In this document: positions 23,601 to 29,123 of the stretch, piece by piece
Numbering within the stretch: the first letter of the stretch is position 1
Layout of the letters: each line of letters begins with the position of its first letter
Assembly (NCBI RefSeq): GCF_964355755.1
Contig: NC_092670.1
Span: 20,397,201-20,461,200, forward strand
Origin: Antedon mediterranea
Taxonomy: Eukaryota > Echinodermata > Crinoidea > Comatulida > Antedonidae
Length of the DNA: 64,000 nt
Direction: 5' to 3'
Made by a program: the position numbers and the translations under genes
Notes under the pieces: model-generated
What the model was told of the DNA's origin: nothing
Seen by the model: the letters and a program-made list of their open reading frames with translations, nothing else
Databases searched by the model: none

Positions 23601-26600
23601 AAAATCAAGCAAAAAAAAGATGTTTTTGCGCTACGTGCGCACGCGCGCGTAAAAAAATGCGCACGCCTGGGAATTTTTGAAATGCTCAAAATGCCCTGAA
23701 ACGCGTAGAAAGTTGATTAGAAATGGATATTTCGCAATTTGAAATTTTAAACGCGCGTGCGCGCGTAACTTTATGTCAAACATGCCATTTTTAATCCATA
23801 GAAAGTTTGCGCATGATATAACTTAAATTTTCACGAAGTTTCAATAGAAAATGACTTTTGGTTTTCAATCTATGATCAATCATTGAAATTCATAAAATCG
23901 CACGTAACTTACGCTGCGCGACTCCAAATTCATAAAAAAAAGTTTCTTGCACATCTACAGCTACAGGGCAATCTTATGACAAAGTTATAGAATCTTATGT
24001 TGACTAGAATTAGAGATACGCTGCGAACAAAAATCGTGGAAAGAAAGAAGAAAATAGAAAAAAAAAGAGAAAAAAAATAAAAAAGATCCTGACAATAACA
24101 AGGGGTTATCCGCCAAGTGCGGATAACCAAATAGTTAATCACAGATTAATGACTCCGACAGAATTGATACCCACCCTTTCAGAGCAACAAAATGGAATAA
24201 TTGAATATTTTACGATTGTAAATGCAATTCCCTCAAATTGGAAGAAAATATTTATAACAATAAAAAAGAGAGAGAAACAAGAAGTACAAACAATATATTG
24301 TAAAAAGTATAAAAATTCATTTTATTATAAGCACATTATCAACAATATATCTATTACACCATTTTGTCAATCAAAATGGGAAACAGAATTTAGAAATGTG
24401 AACTTTAAGTGGAATGAAATATGGTTAAAAAAAGTCTATAGCATGAAACATGTAACAAAAGTAGCACAATTTAATTTTAAACTGCTACATCGGATTCTGG
24501 CATGTAAACAACGAATGAAGATATGGAAAATATCCTCTGAAGAAATGTGCGAACACTGCCAAAACGAAATTGAGACAGACAAGCACATGCTATTGAAATG
24601 TAAAAGTATCCAAAAAGTATGGACAAAATTCAACAACATGATTCTAAAATGCTATACACTTGAAGAAACCGTACATGATTGGCTAGACATTGTTATTGGA
24701 ACAAAAAGTGAAAATGTCAATTAATTATTATCATTGTTTACTTTTTGTATTTATAAAACAAATTTTATTAAATCATTAGAAAAGCATTAAAAAATGAGAT
24801 CAAAAGTCGTCTGGAACTTGTTCCGATTTGAGCTAAAAAATCTTATACAGAATCAATATACTTGTAACATAAACAAGGCAAAAAAGAAATGGGGTAACTT
24901 AAAAAGAAAATTATTAACATGTATTTCTTAAAATTACATGTATTAATTTTTAATTGTTTCATTATTATTTTATTTATTTTTTATTTATATATTTATATTT
25001 AAAACATTTTTTTAATGACATTTTATACAATTTCTATATATAACTACAATGTGTAATATGAAGAATGAAGTAAAAGTGGGTTGGCCCCACGAAAGAGAAA
25101 AAAAAAGTAGTTAATACTGGCCTAACCACGTGAAACCTGTGAGGTGGTATTGAGTGGGATGTAAATGTATTAGTCTGTATGCGTCACTGGTGTCCTGGTA
25201 GCCATGAATGCCGGGTGATTGTATTTGTCTATTATGTCAATTGCGTTGGAAATTGTTTCATAATGAACTGTTATGCAAAACCCAGGGATGTTGTAATTGA
25301 CAGCGTTTGAGTCGTAGGGATAGGAGAGGTTGTGGAGGATACGACATTTTTCAGGTACGGAATTTCCGGAAGGTTGTTGATGATAGCTTGGGATTTAGTT
25401 GCTGTAAAAGCAGCCCCATGTAAGGTAGAAGCCATGAGCGAAACATTGGGTTAAGTAAGCGTGGTGTTTGTAACCAGATAGGAGTGCGCTTATTCTAGTG
25501 GGAATTATTGGGATCCCGAGCACTGAAAAACGAGTGGCAATACTGACAGTTTGTCTGGACACATCTAGTGAATCTGTTAGTGTTATGGTAGGAGATACAG
25601 AAGCTGAGTGGACGCTCCACGGTTGGATGGGTTAGAGGTTTATGGTGAGCTCGTTGCGTCTAGTTTATAGAGGAAGTCGGCTCGAACCGATGACCAAGAG
25701 CAAAGTGTGTACTCCCTAGCCATTCGAAATTGTCAGTCGTAAAAGTACCATTAATTTGGATGACTGCGCATGAGGTCTTTAATATACTTAAAATAAGTAA
25801 AGATGTCCTGCGTGTATTTACTTAAATAAAATTCGTTTAAGGTGCAGCAGCATTTGGGCTTAGGCACAAGTTCAAAGGTACCAGTGAACGTTAGCGTCAA
25901 AGCTTCCGCTGCGCTGTTGAAGTCGAGAAGATTGTGCAGCTCAATGAATTTGTGGGAGATTATTTTCTCTTTAAGTTTTTGACAAGGTAGGGGGGTTTGA
26001 GGAAGAGCTGCCGATGTGTGCAAAATATTTGCCAGTTTAGCGTAGCATCAAGAAAGAAAAACAACAAGTTATTATTTATTTCTTTTGAATGTAAAACAAT
26101 GGGAAAATAATGTTGATTAAGCATAAATGGTGTCACCAGTGTATTGCCTGGCATTTTGTTTTGTTTATTCTGTTTAATTATGTATTTATTTTCCTCTAAA
26201 ATCTGGTTCCGGATTGTCCACAGTGACTGCAGTAATAACAGATAATAATATTGTTGTTATTTATTGGCATAAGTTAGCATAAGAAGCTCCGTGCATTAAA
26301 GCAGACCTTACTTTTTAACTAGGTCATTCGATCCGAGGTCGATTATCAAAATATCTGGTTTGAATGTTGCCACTTGATTTACAAAATTAGTTAGGTCGTT
26401 TATCTTTAGGCCGGGCACCCCCCAAAGAACAGTATTATCATAGTGATGGCTGATTCGGAATTCAGACAAAGGTCGATGTGAACCAAGTATAGAGTCGGAC
26501 GAATTACCCAAGCCGTGATGGAAAGCGAGGCTTTCGCTCAAACCGGAAACGAATGAGTTGAGCCTAGGACACAACCAGACAACATAATTACAGTAAAGTA

Positions 26601-27784
26601 CGAAAAATCGAACAAAATGGGGGTAAGATAAGGTGTTAGATCAATTCCAGTCAAAGTATATTGTGTGAGTACACACAGCCTATAAGTGTATGAGGATAAA
26701 ATGAACTGGTAAATGTAAAAGTTAAAATTATTTTACTTAGCCAAAAACTGGCGTGGTAATCTGTTGACAGCGTGAGTTGAAAAGGATGAGGTGCTCACGC
26801 TGTCAAAAGATGATTGCGAGGGCGCCCCGCAATCACGTGATATTTTCTCTACTGAATTTATTGTTGTATATAATGATATTTTTTTAACGAAATGCCTTTT
26901 TACAGTTTCATAAACTTCAACCCTGACTACTTATTTCATAGCTTTTGGAGGCGTGCCTTTATAACTATGCCTTTTGTTTGTTAACATCTTTGATTGGCTG
27001 ATTTGTTTTATTATGTAATTTTGTGACTTATATTATGTTATCCTTTGTTACAATTCTTTTCACCTGATGATGGGCTATGCCCGAAACATGTCGTAAGAAT
27101 AAATCTATATTGAGGCAGTTTTAACTTATTTGATCTTGATTTTTTTCTATATCCTGCCTATGCAGCTCTTTGATTTATACTTATTTCATATATATCAAAA
27201 CAAATGTTCTGTAGTAAAAAATTTTTTTAAAATAAACACAGAACACACTACTTCATCATGGACAGTGACAGTGATGATATGGAAATGGAAATAAAACCAT
27301 TGACAGATTTTTAAAGAAATGTGGCAATGGTTGGGCCACTCAACAAACTGAATGTACAGGTAGATCTATTAAATTAGCTGTTTAACCAATATATGTACAG
27401 TATATAATTATCTTGTAATAAGTTGGTTGTTCAAACACTGATTTACCTCTTGTATTTTAAATCAATATCCTATTATATATGTATTCATTATTATTCAATG
27501 CTGTTTGTTTTCAGATAACTTATGAAAGCAGAGACAATAATGACTGTGGTATAAAAATTCTACAGTCTATTGAAGCTTTACTGGCAATGGTAACTTTGAT
27601 TTATATTAAACTACTTGTACTACAGTACTGTACTTATCAATCCATGAATTTCAATCAAAAAAATAAAACACAATATTATGTATCTTTGTAATGTTTTCAG
27701 AATGTAAATGAAGATAGTTTGAGTGCAAATGGAGTATCTATTAACATTCCTCAACCAAGCACACACATGAGATTAGTAAGATAA
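8152..27784 (+). CDS. Composite gene: tandem mini-exons, OTU protease, PHD finger, C48/Ulp1 protease
   Basis: From left to right on the plus strand: short 5' exons (8152-8173, 8301-8396, 8539-8616), duplicated mini-exons (8816-8863, 9040-9090), an acidic helical exon (13413-13577), OTU exons (13830-13998, 14090-14279, 14410-about 14610), a PHD exon (14867-15085) and C48 exons (15337-15468, 16443-16613, 16766-16813, 27242-27359, 27515-27589, 27701-27784). From the PHD exon to the stop every junction agrees in phase. The combination implies a regulator that removes ubiquitin-like and SUMO-like tags, with a chromatin-reading finger. Large transposons sometimes carry OTU and Ulp1 domains, so this may be either a host gene or a transposon-derived one. 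Breaks: a one-base slip in a T8 run at the OTU exon start, an unresolved donor after 14410, an in-frame TAA at 27312, and doubtful linkage of the 5' exons. It may be a young pseudogene or carry assembly errors. Confidence 0.6.
8539..9120 (+). repeat. Tandem exon-plus-intron duplications (about 247 and 227 bp)
   Basis: Three consecutive exons end in the same motif before a GTAAA(A/G) donor: at 8616 (...VTDEK), 8863 (ILEQKEPSSKQITDEK, 16 codons) and 9090 (ILEQNEPQKASPMKLEK, 17 codons). The introns between them are near-identical (ACATCTTCAATTATAAAAGA just after the donor, CTTGTATCACACAG at the acceptor). Both duplicated exons are phase 0 at each end, so copies can be added without shifting frame. 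A fourth diverged intron copy precedes the OTU exon at about 13590-13829, where the acceptor TTCACACAG is again followed by ATTC. The unit was therefore amplified before the hAT element landed between copies 3 and 4. Confidence 0.8.
9121..9183. repeat. 63-bp perfect palindrome
   Basis: Two 31-bp arms (left arm begins GTAATTGGAATCTATTTGGA) are perfect reverse complements around a single C at 9152. Just right of it, 9184-9225 is a reversed copy of a piece of the duplicated intron (ACCTGTCCTCAATTTGTACAGG versus CCTGTAATTGAGGACAGGG). The palindrome therefore sits at the junction between a forward and an inverted copy of the same intron. Confidence 0.9.
9610..10605 (+). pseudogene. hAT transposase N-terminal exons
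   Basis: Exon 9610-9949 starts at ATG and has a basic, Cys-containing N-terminus (QCCVCNAVFDDDYRTIHNRK, perhaps a degenerate zinc finger) and then a Ser/Ala/Pro-rich linker. Its donor GTAAAC joins in phase 1 to an exon starting at 10304 after TTGCAG. That exon is acidic and Ser-rich and runs to ...PAHWTNLGYK before a stop at 10603-10605, close to the SINE. In intact relatives this region leads directly into the TTF zinc finger found here at 10920; the SINE and a short degenerate stretch now separate them. Confidence 0.6.
10611..10890 (+). mobile_element. tRNA-derived SINE with A/T-rich tail
   Basis: The head has a pol III internal promoter: an A-box-like TGGCTTGGTGGTTATGATG (about 10622) and a B-box GGTTCAAGTCC at about 10668-10678, spaced as in a tRNA. 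A body of about 150 bp follows, then a tail of AAATA/AAAATA repeats ending near 10880. It interrupts the hAT transposase and shares no obvious body with the other tRNA-like repeats of this window. Confidence 0.8.
10920..13013 (+). pseudogene. hAT transposase core, frameshifted
   Basis: 10920-11175 carries the TTF-type zinc finger (DWLEYSPAKDAMFCFACSVF). The frame then shifts near 11175 and again near 11285. 11290-12475 is the DUF4371/catalytic core in one frame, with DETSD at about 11536 and the hallmark GQGYDGASNMSG at about 11720. A missing base near 12476 moves the frame for 12482-12795, and it returns near 12800 to the original frame. That frame carries the C-terminal dimerisation motif (TERSFSKLK, STMGQDRLSVLAILSI) and ends at a TAA near 13011. 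The pattern fits the ZMYM1-like group of hAT transposases. With at least four frame breaks it cannot make an active enzyme. Confidence 0.85.
13021..13412. other. AT-rich stretch between hAT and host exon
   Basis: No gene is seen. A segment at about 13333-13360 (GTCGGCAAATTGGC...CCCGGCAAC) vaguely resembles the CCGTCGGC repeats next to the left hAT terminus at 9270-9300 and may be the decayed right subterminal region. The stretch ends at the acceptor TATATTTAG of the exon at 13413. Confidence 0.4.
13413..14610 (+). CDS. OTU-type cysteine protease exons
   Basis: Exon 13413-13577 encodes an acidic helical segment (MATRILKNLASKSCREDFED...). Exon 13830-13998 carries the OTU signature: VDVNGNGDCLFHSLSKLMYG, with the catalytic Asp and Cys in NGDCLFHS. 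Exon 14090-14279 continues (LLSMMPHDGQNYDVGF...) and joins in phase 1 to 14410, which encodes LLQIQFSAMAINRKISTHFE. OTU proteases cleave ubiquitin from substrates with a Cys-His pair; I could not place the catalytic His with certainty (candidates are in the 14410 exon). The repeat-derived frame (ATTCCTGACAAG, phase 0) and the OTU frame differ by one base at a T8 run (13846-13853), which is either a real frameshift or a homopolymer error. No donor with the phase needed for the PHD exon was found after 14410. Confidence 0.75.
14742..14816 (-). repeat. tRNA-like SINE fragment
   Basis: On the minus strand a tRNA-like block reads ATGGTTAGGACATCTGCATA, with an A-box-like start, and has a B-box-like GGGTTGGAGTCTTGG about 40 bases on. 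It lies in the intron between the last OTU exon and the PHD exon. It is only about 75 bp long, with no clear tail. Confidence 0.4.
14867..15085 (+). CDS. PHD-type zinc finger exon
   Basis: The exon follows the acceptor TTTTCAG in phase 2 and ends at TG|GTATGG in phase 2. The middle reads MCISRGDSDDMICCSSCQSW, then QHTECAGVNASIF...FICCG. This matches the PHD order Cys...Cys-x2-Cys, the conserved Trp two residues before His, His-x2-Cys and a terminal Cys pair. PHD fingers read histone-tail modifications; here it sits between the OTU and C48 domains. The first Cys pair is reduced to one clear Cys, so the zinc site may be atypical. Confidence 0.7.
15337..16813 (+). CDS. C48 (Ulp1/SENP-like) protease, N-terminal half with catalytic His
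   Basis: Three exons join without a phase conflict: 15337-15468 (VLQWPKYKRGGEMKDKTVST...AIVDFYVR), 16443-16613 (CLQQEMNSRVFIFSSIDAQK...LLIFPTRLR) and 16766-16813 (FEWHWVAVCFLLEKT). All internal junctions are phase 2. The layout is that of Ulp1 proteases: a 'vDFYvrcLQqE' helix, a strand, then HWVAVCF with the catalytic His (codon 16776-16778). The Asp and Cys lie 10.4 kb downstream at 27242-27589, with the frame preserved across the intron. Ulp1 enzymes release SUMO from targets or mature its precursor. Confidence 0.75.
15890..15975. repeat. Fragment of the hammerhead-retroelement family
   Basis: CAGTGGCTGGATCTCAATGG followed by AGATACAAAATAAAATAAGC matches the body of the element at 55222-55430 (same order, ribozyme part missing). 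It is a short relic in the intron before the exon at 16443. Confidence 0.55.
16040..16095 (+). repeat. Possible tRNA-like SINE fragment
   Basis: A block with a B-box-like AAGTTCAAGCC (about 16086-16096) about 40 bases after a weak A-box-like segment. It is short and isolated, and lies in an intron whose remaining sequence (15469-16442) shows nothing gene-like. Confidence 0.25.
16990..17345. repeat. Short tandem repeats of about 110 bp next to the DIRS-like element
   Basis: GAGCAACATGTGTTGACTC recurs at about 17027, 17110 and 17220, with a diverged copy near 17331. Between them sit repeated TGTTGACACCGAAAA and CAATCTACATTA-type pieces. The spacing is 83, 110 and 111 bp. The position just beyond the recombinase coding end suggests the non-coding terminal repeats that DIRS-group elements carry, but no matching copy was found at the other end. 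Confidence 0.6.
17508..17843 (-). pseudogene. DIRS-like tyrosine recombinase, C-terminal catalytic part
   Basis: The frame encodes PVKALQRYVKMRP..., followed by the box II motif THSFRIGRSTDFHQLG, which supplies the H-x-x-R pair, and then FGKWSSSAFKLNIRP. In working enzymes the last block carries the nucleophilic Tyr before IR. Here the residue is Asn (KLNIR), so strand cleavage should be lost. This enzyme would integrate the circular cDNA. Confidence 0.8.
18023..18346 (-). pseudogene. DIRS-like tyrosine recombinase, N-terminal SAM-like part
   Basis: SIYKRKWHHFNQFRKSLSLP...LPATPQTIVLYVSKL...TIRNYLSAVSFVHR is the helical core-binding region of phage-integrase-like recombinases as found in DIRS elements. 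It lies directly upstream (minus strand) of the catalytic part, and a frame break of about 180 bp separates them. Confidence 0.75.
18799..19368 (-). pseudogene. DIRS-like reverse transcriptase, middle and thumb
   Basis: On the minus strand, GQYYYDK (19367-19347) continues the RT segment found right of the LINE. CQIFNKFSDGVKYILTKK follows, then ILDDILVIED, where the catalytic xDD box reads LDD, and FLGIEHL. Further on is the thumb-like LQSLIEKLQFATCVIPSGLA. A TAG at 19319-19321 breaks the frame at the conserved Ser-rich loop. Between 18360 and 18790 the RNase H region should lie, but no clear motif survives. Confidence 0.8.
19385..19894 (+). pseudogene. LINE ORF1 C-terminal remnant
   Basis: Overlapping frames encode a low-complexity Asn/Ser/Glu-rich chain. 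19385-19577 reads ...SVSTPKHDDPLFFPSAGERF. About 19725-19886 is a Gln/Glu-rich stretch ending in a Lys-rich cluster (KKPKKKKKRR). A basic C-terminus fits the nucleic-acid-binding ORF1 protein of Tx1-group LINEs. Frames change within it, and the N-terminal part is lost to 5' truncation. Confidence 0.5.
20000..20852 (+). pseudogene. LINE ORF2, apurinic endonuclease domain
   Basis: LHLISLNARGIQENYKKRKV followed by ADIIFLQETHFDKK is the APE-type endonuclease start, with the catalytic Asn and Glu in SLNARG and LQETH. NVYAPNN and, after a frame break near 20405-20496, FTWRRKDMYRRLDFW and FSDHQAI complete the domain (last His in SDH). The enzyme nicks target DNA for target-primed reverse transcription. 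Confidence 0.9.
21313..22534 (+). pseudogene. LINE ORF2, reverse transcriptase domain
   Basis: 21313-21570 has LNKSLGCDGLSVEFYRFFW and ends in NWR, just before a stop. 21575-22534 is the RT palm: QKGYINGRFGGENIRL, IVFLDFAKAFDSLDR (first Asp), ESGVRQGCPLSALLFTLAVE, LADDTVLF (catalytic ADD), SGLKLNKEKTKGMWIGS. The block order and wording are those of the Tx1 clade. One stop separates the two frames. Confidence 0.9.
22575..24724 (+). pseudogene. LINE ORF2, C-terminal domain split by an insertion
   Basis: 22575-22945 encodes SSLKLSWVKKLLSPDPGKWK...KTIKDILDLNSS. The frame is broken by the element at about 22949-24128. 24149-24724 resumes with MTPTELIPTLSEQQNG... and ends in the zinc-knuckle-like CEHCQNEIETDKHMLLKC (about 24547-24600) typical of this LINE group. 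The protein ends at a TAA near 24722, followed by an AT-rich 3' UTR. Confidence 0.85.
22949..24128. mobile_element. 1.2-kb non-coding element with short inverted ends
   Basis: The ends carry an 11-bp inverted repeat: GGTTATCCGCA at 22949-22959 and TGCGGATAACC at 24118-24128. Next to the left end is a hairpin (AACTCGTC...GACGAGTT, 22926-22947); at the right end GGTTATCCGC/GCGGATAACC forms a hairpin (24104-24128). The interior is rich in ACGCGCGT-type runs and repeated 'gaaatt...ttgaaa' pieces and has no reading frame. It separates two parts of one LINE domain. Target duplication and class are unresolved; a non-autonomous DNA transposon or a Helitron relative are possible. Confidence 0.65.
25112..25400 (-). 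pseudogene. DIRS-like reverse transcriptase, N-terminal fingers
   Basis: The minus strand reads KCRILHNLSYPYDSNAVNYN, then, after a frame shift near 25200, AYRLIHLHPTQYHLTGFTWL and GQY. These are the finger motifs of DIRS RT, where a conserved 'AFRLiPihP...gF.w.gqy' block precedes YYD. The last residues run straight into the segment left of the LINE at 19367. Confidence 0.75.
25751..26023 (-). pseudogene. Unrecognised frame in the 5' part of the DIRS-like element
   Basis: A 90-codon frame with LKEKIISHKFIELHNLL and then a Cys-rich PKPKCCCTLNEFYLSKY. The position upstream of RT would suit a gag-like protein, but no zinc knuckle or capsid motif is clear. Further frames toward 25500 are broken. 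Confidence 0.35.
26308..26574 (-). pseudogene. SGNH-hydrolase-like domain of the DIRS-like element
   Basis: The frame encodes ...YDNTVLWGVPGLKINDLTNF followed by FKPDILIIDLGSNDL. The GxND block (LGSNDL) and the preceding 'pDilIidlG' strand are those of SGNH/GDSL esterases. Such a domain occurs as an accessory frame in some Ngaro-type and some LINE elements. The frame is short (88 codons); the first Ser block and the C-terminal His block were not seen. Confidence 0.6.
26757..26845. repeat. Two adjacent hairpins
   Basis: TTGACAGCGTGAG...CTCACGCTGTCAA (about 26763-26811) forms a 13-bp stem. It is followed by GATTGCG...CGCAATC (about 26813-26836) around a GGGCGCCC core. They may mark the 5' end of the DIRS-like element. 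Confidence 0.6.
26941..27177 (+). mobile_element. 237-bp hammerhead-ribozyme retroelement with target duplication
   Basis: The direct repeat TACTTATTTCATA lies at 26928-26940 and 27178-27190, enclosing 237 bp with no coding potential. The insert carries a type-I hammerhead core (27053-27100) and a TTTGATCTTGATTTTTTTC...CCTGCC 3' part. It shares this organisation with the minus-strand elements at about 39745-39914 and 55222-55430. Hammerheads of this minimal form occur in Penelope-like retroelements and small non-autonomous relatives; assignment to that group is inference. Confidence 0.65.
27053..27100 (+). ncRNA. Hammerhead ribozyme motif, minimal stem III
   Basis: The conserved core CTGATGA (27064-27070) is followed by one extra T, stem II GGGC-TAT-GCCC (27072-27082) and GAAA (27083-27086). 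CATGTC (27087-27092) gives a very short stem III and the cleavage triplet GTC. Stem I can form from ATTCTT-TTC-AC (27053-27063) with GT-AAGAAT (27093-27100), with a three-base bulge. Every core element is in the right order. Self-cleavage is predicted after 27092. Confidence 0.7.
27242..27784 (+). CDS. C48 (Ulp1/SENP-like) protease, C-terminal half with Asp and Cys
   Basis: Exon 27242-27359 starts THYFIMDSDSDDMEMEIKPL, with the catalytic Asp in MDS (codon 27261-27263), then meets an in-frame TAA at 27312-27314. After it the frame continues RNVAMVGPLNKLNVQ. Exon 27515-27589 encodes ITYESRDNNDCGIKILQSIE, with the catalytic Cys at 27545-27547 in NDCG. The last exon, 27701-27784, ends ...STHMRLVR. 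Junction phases (2, 0, 0) agree with the upstream half. The stop would remove the nucleophile, so the gene is inactivated, or the allele or assembly has an error at a T5/A3 run. A further exon at about 28073-28187 (ALMADMNESERPKLP...) may replace the terminal one. Confidence 0.75.
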
Positions 27785-28215
27785 GAAAGCTACTGTACAC
27801 GAAATCATGCTGTAAGTTGATAATTAATCATACAATGTAACCATTACAATATGTAAAATTTGAATAATATGTCAGAAAATTGTCGGAGAAGTATCCAATG
27901 AAATATTTAGTCAACAAAACAAAACCATTAATTGTAATTAACACTATTTAATAAATATTTTTAAAAGTACTGTATAAAACGGTGGCTTGTATGTATAAAA
28001 ATGTACTGATCATTTATAAATATATACTAGAACCTTATCATTTACAAAATACATGAATACTTGTTCTTTCAGAGCATTAATGGCAGACATGAATGAAAGT
28101 GAAAGACCAAAATTACCAATTCACCTGTTCTTTACATTTACTCCCATATTTCTGTTTAAGAGATATATAAGCTACAATGTCGCATGAAGTTGTCTGCTGT
28201 CATATATGACAACAA
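27785..28215. other. Downstream of the C48 gene; possible extra exon
   Basis: After the acceptor TTCTTTCAG (ending about 28072) an open stretch encodes ALMADMNESERPKLPIHLFF and ends at TGA near 28187. It resembles a continuation of the C48 C-terminus, and the donor GTAAGA inside the previous exon (27775) could serve it, but the phases do not match. Nothing else is seen. Confidence 0.35.
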
Positions 28216-28700
28216 TTGGTCATTGGGTGCTGGTCAACCCGTACCCAAACCAACTCGTACCCACTTTGGCTAACCCGTACCCAAACCAACTCGTACCCAT
28301 GCCAACTCGTACCCAACTGGGCTAACCCGTACACAAATAATTGGTCAACTCGTACCCACTTTGGCTAACCCGTACCCAAACCAACCCGTACCCATGCCAA
28401 CTCGTACCCAACTTGGCTAACCCGTACACAAATAATTGGTCAACTCGTACCCACTTTGGCTAACCTGTACCCAAACCAACCCGTACCCATGCCAATTCGT
28501 ACCCAACTTGGCTAACCCGTACCCAAATAATTGGTCAACTCGTACCCACTTTGGTTAACCCGTACCCAAACCAACCCGTACCCATGCCAACTCGTACCTA
28601 AATATTTGGCTTACTCGTACCCAAGTATTTGGCTTACTCGTACCCATTATTTGGCTTACTCGTACCCATTATTTGGCTTACCCGTACCCAATTTGAATAA
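28216..28700. repeat. GTACCC minisatellite, left array
   Basis: A 15-18-bp unit of the type CAACCCGTACCCA / GGCTAACTCGTACCCA is repeated about 28 times. A higher-order unit of 95 bp is visible (AATAATTGGTCAACTCG at 28336, 28431 and 28526). The last third becomes simpler (TATTTGGCTTACTCGTACCCA). The array reads as an open frame only because its period suits it. Confidence 0.9.
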
Positions 28701-29123
28701 TTACTTGTTGATCGGCGCAAAACTAGTGGTATGCTTTTGCCGTATGAATATTTTTATATTTAAATTGTTTTTTTATTTTACAGGTCTCGGTGAAATGTGT
28801 GCTAATAAAAATGACCATTGATTTGTTGTAAACTTCGTTTAATTAGGCATTTATTTAATAGTATTATAGTTTTATAAACGCATGTTTGATGTGTCTTTAT
28901 TTACGTAAGAGAACATTAATTAATAAAAAAATTTAACTGTTGTATAGTATTACAATTCTCAATTAAGCCCAGGTAAAGTAGGCCTACCAACAACGTATAA
29001 TTTTTATACTTATCAATTTTTATCACCTCATTATCTTCCCTGATTAGATTCGATCAAATAATTATTATTTCTATTGTATTGGTAATTTAAAATTGGTTGC
29101 ATTATTTTTTAAGCAAAAAGCCT
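28701..29123. other. Gene-free AT-rich spacer
   Basis: No exon, repeat or RNA feature is recognised between the minisatellite and the 211-bp repeats. Confidence 0.4.

Larger units (their letters stand above)
19368..25111 (+). mobile_element. Tx1/L1-type LINE inserted in the DIRS-like RT
   Basis: The direct repeat TAATACTGGCC flanks it (19357-19367 and 25112-25122), extendable to about 15 bp with one mismatch. Removing the LINE and one repeat copy rejoins the DIRS RT frame exactly (GFTWLGQY to YYDK), which proves insertion and direction. The element is 5' truncated within ORF1, carries an apurinic endonuclease and RT ORF2, and ends in an A-rich tail near 25091-25105. It is itself interrupted at about 22949-24128. 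ORF2 contains stops and shifts, so the copy is dead. Confidence 0.9.
17400..26600 (-). mobile_element. DIRS/Ngaro-like tyrosine-recombinase retrotransposon, split by a LINE
   Basis: Read on the minus strand: an SGNH-hydrolase-like frame (26574-26308), an unknown frame that may be gag-like (26023-25751), the reverse transcriptase start (about 25380-25112), then after the inserted LINE the rest of the RT (19368-18799), and a tyrosine recombinase (18346-17508). RT followed by a tyrosine recombinase defines the DIRS order; the hydrolase-like frame is known from some Ngaro relatives. The frame is broken by stops and shifts throughout. The exact outer ends are not resolved. Confidence 0.8.
16814..27241 (+). 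other. 10.4-kb intron splitting the C48 catalytic domain
   Basis: The donor ACAAG|GTAAAG at 16814 and the acceptor AACACAG ending at 27241 join two half-codons (AG|A) in the same frame, so this is one intron of 10,428 bp. Nearly all of it is transposon: a DIRS-like element on the minus strand, a Tx1-like LINE on the plus strand inside it, a 1.2-kb element inside the LINE, and a hammerhead retroelement near the 3' end. Confidence 0.75.

Noticed and set aside
28531-28821. Open frame of 96 codons rich in Leu-Thr-Arg-Pro-Tyr
   Set aside because: It is a read-through of the GTACCC minisatellite, open only because of its period.
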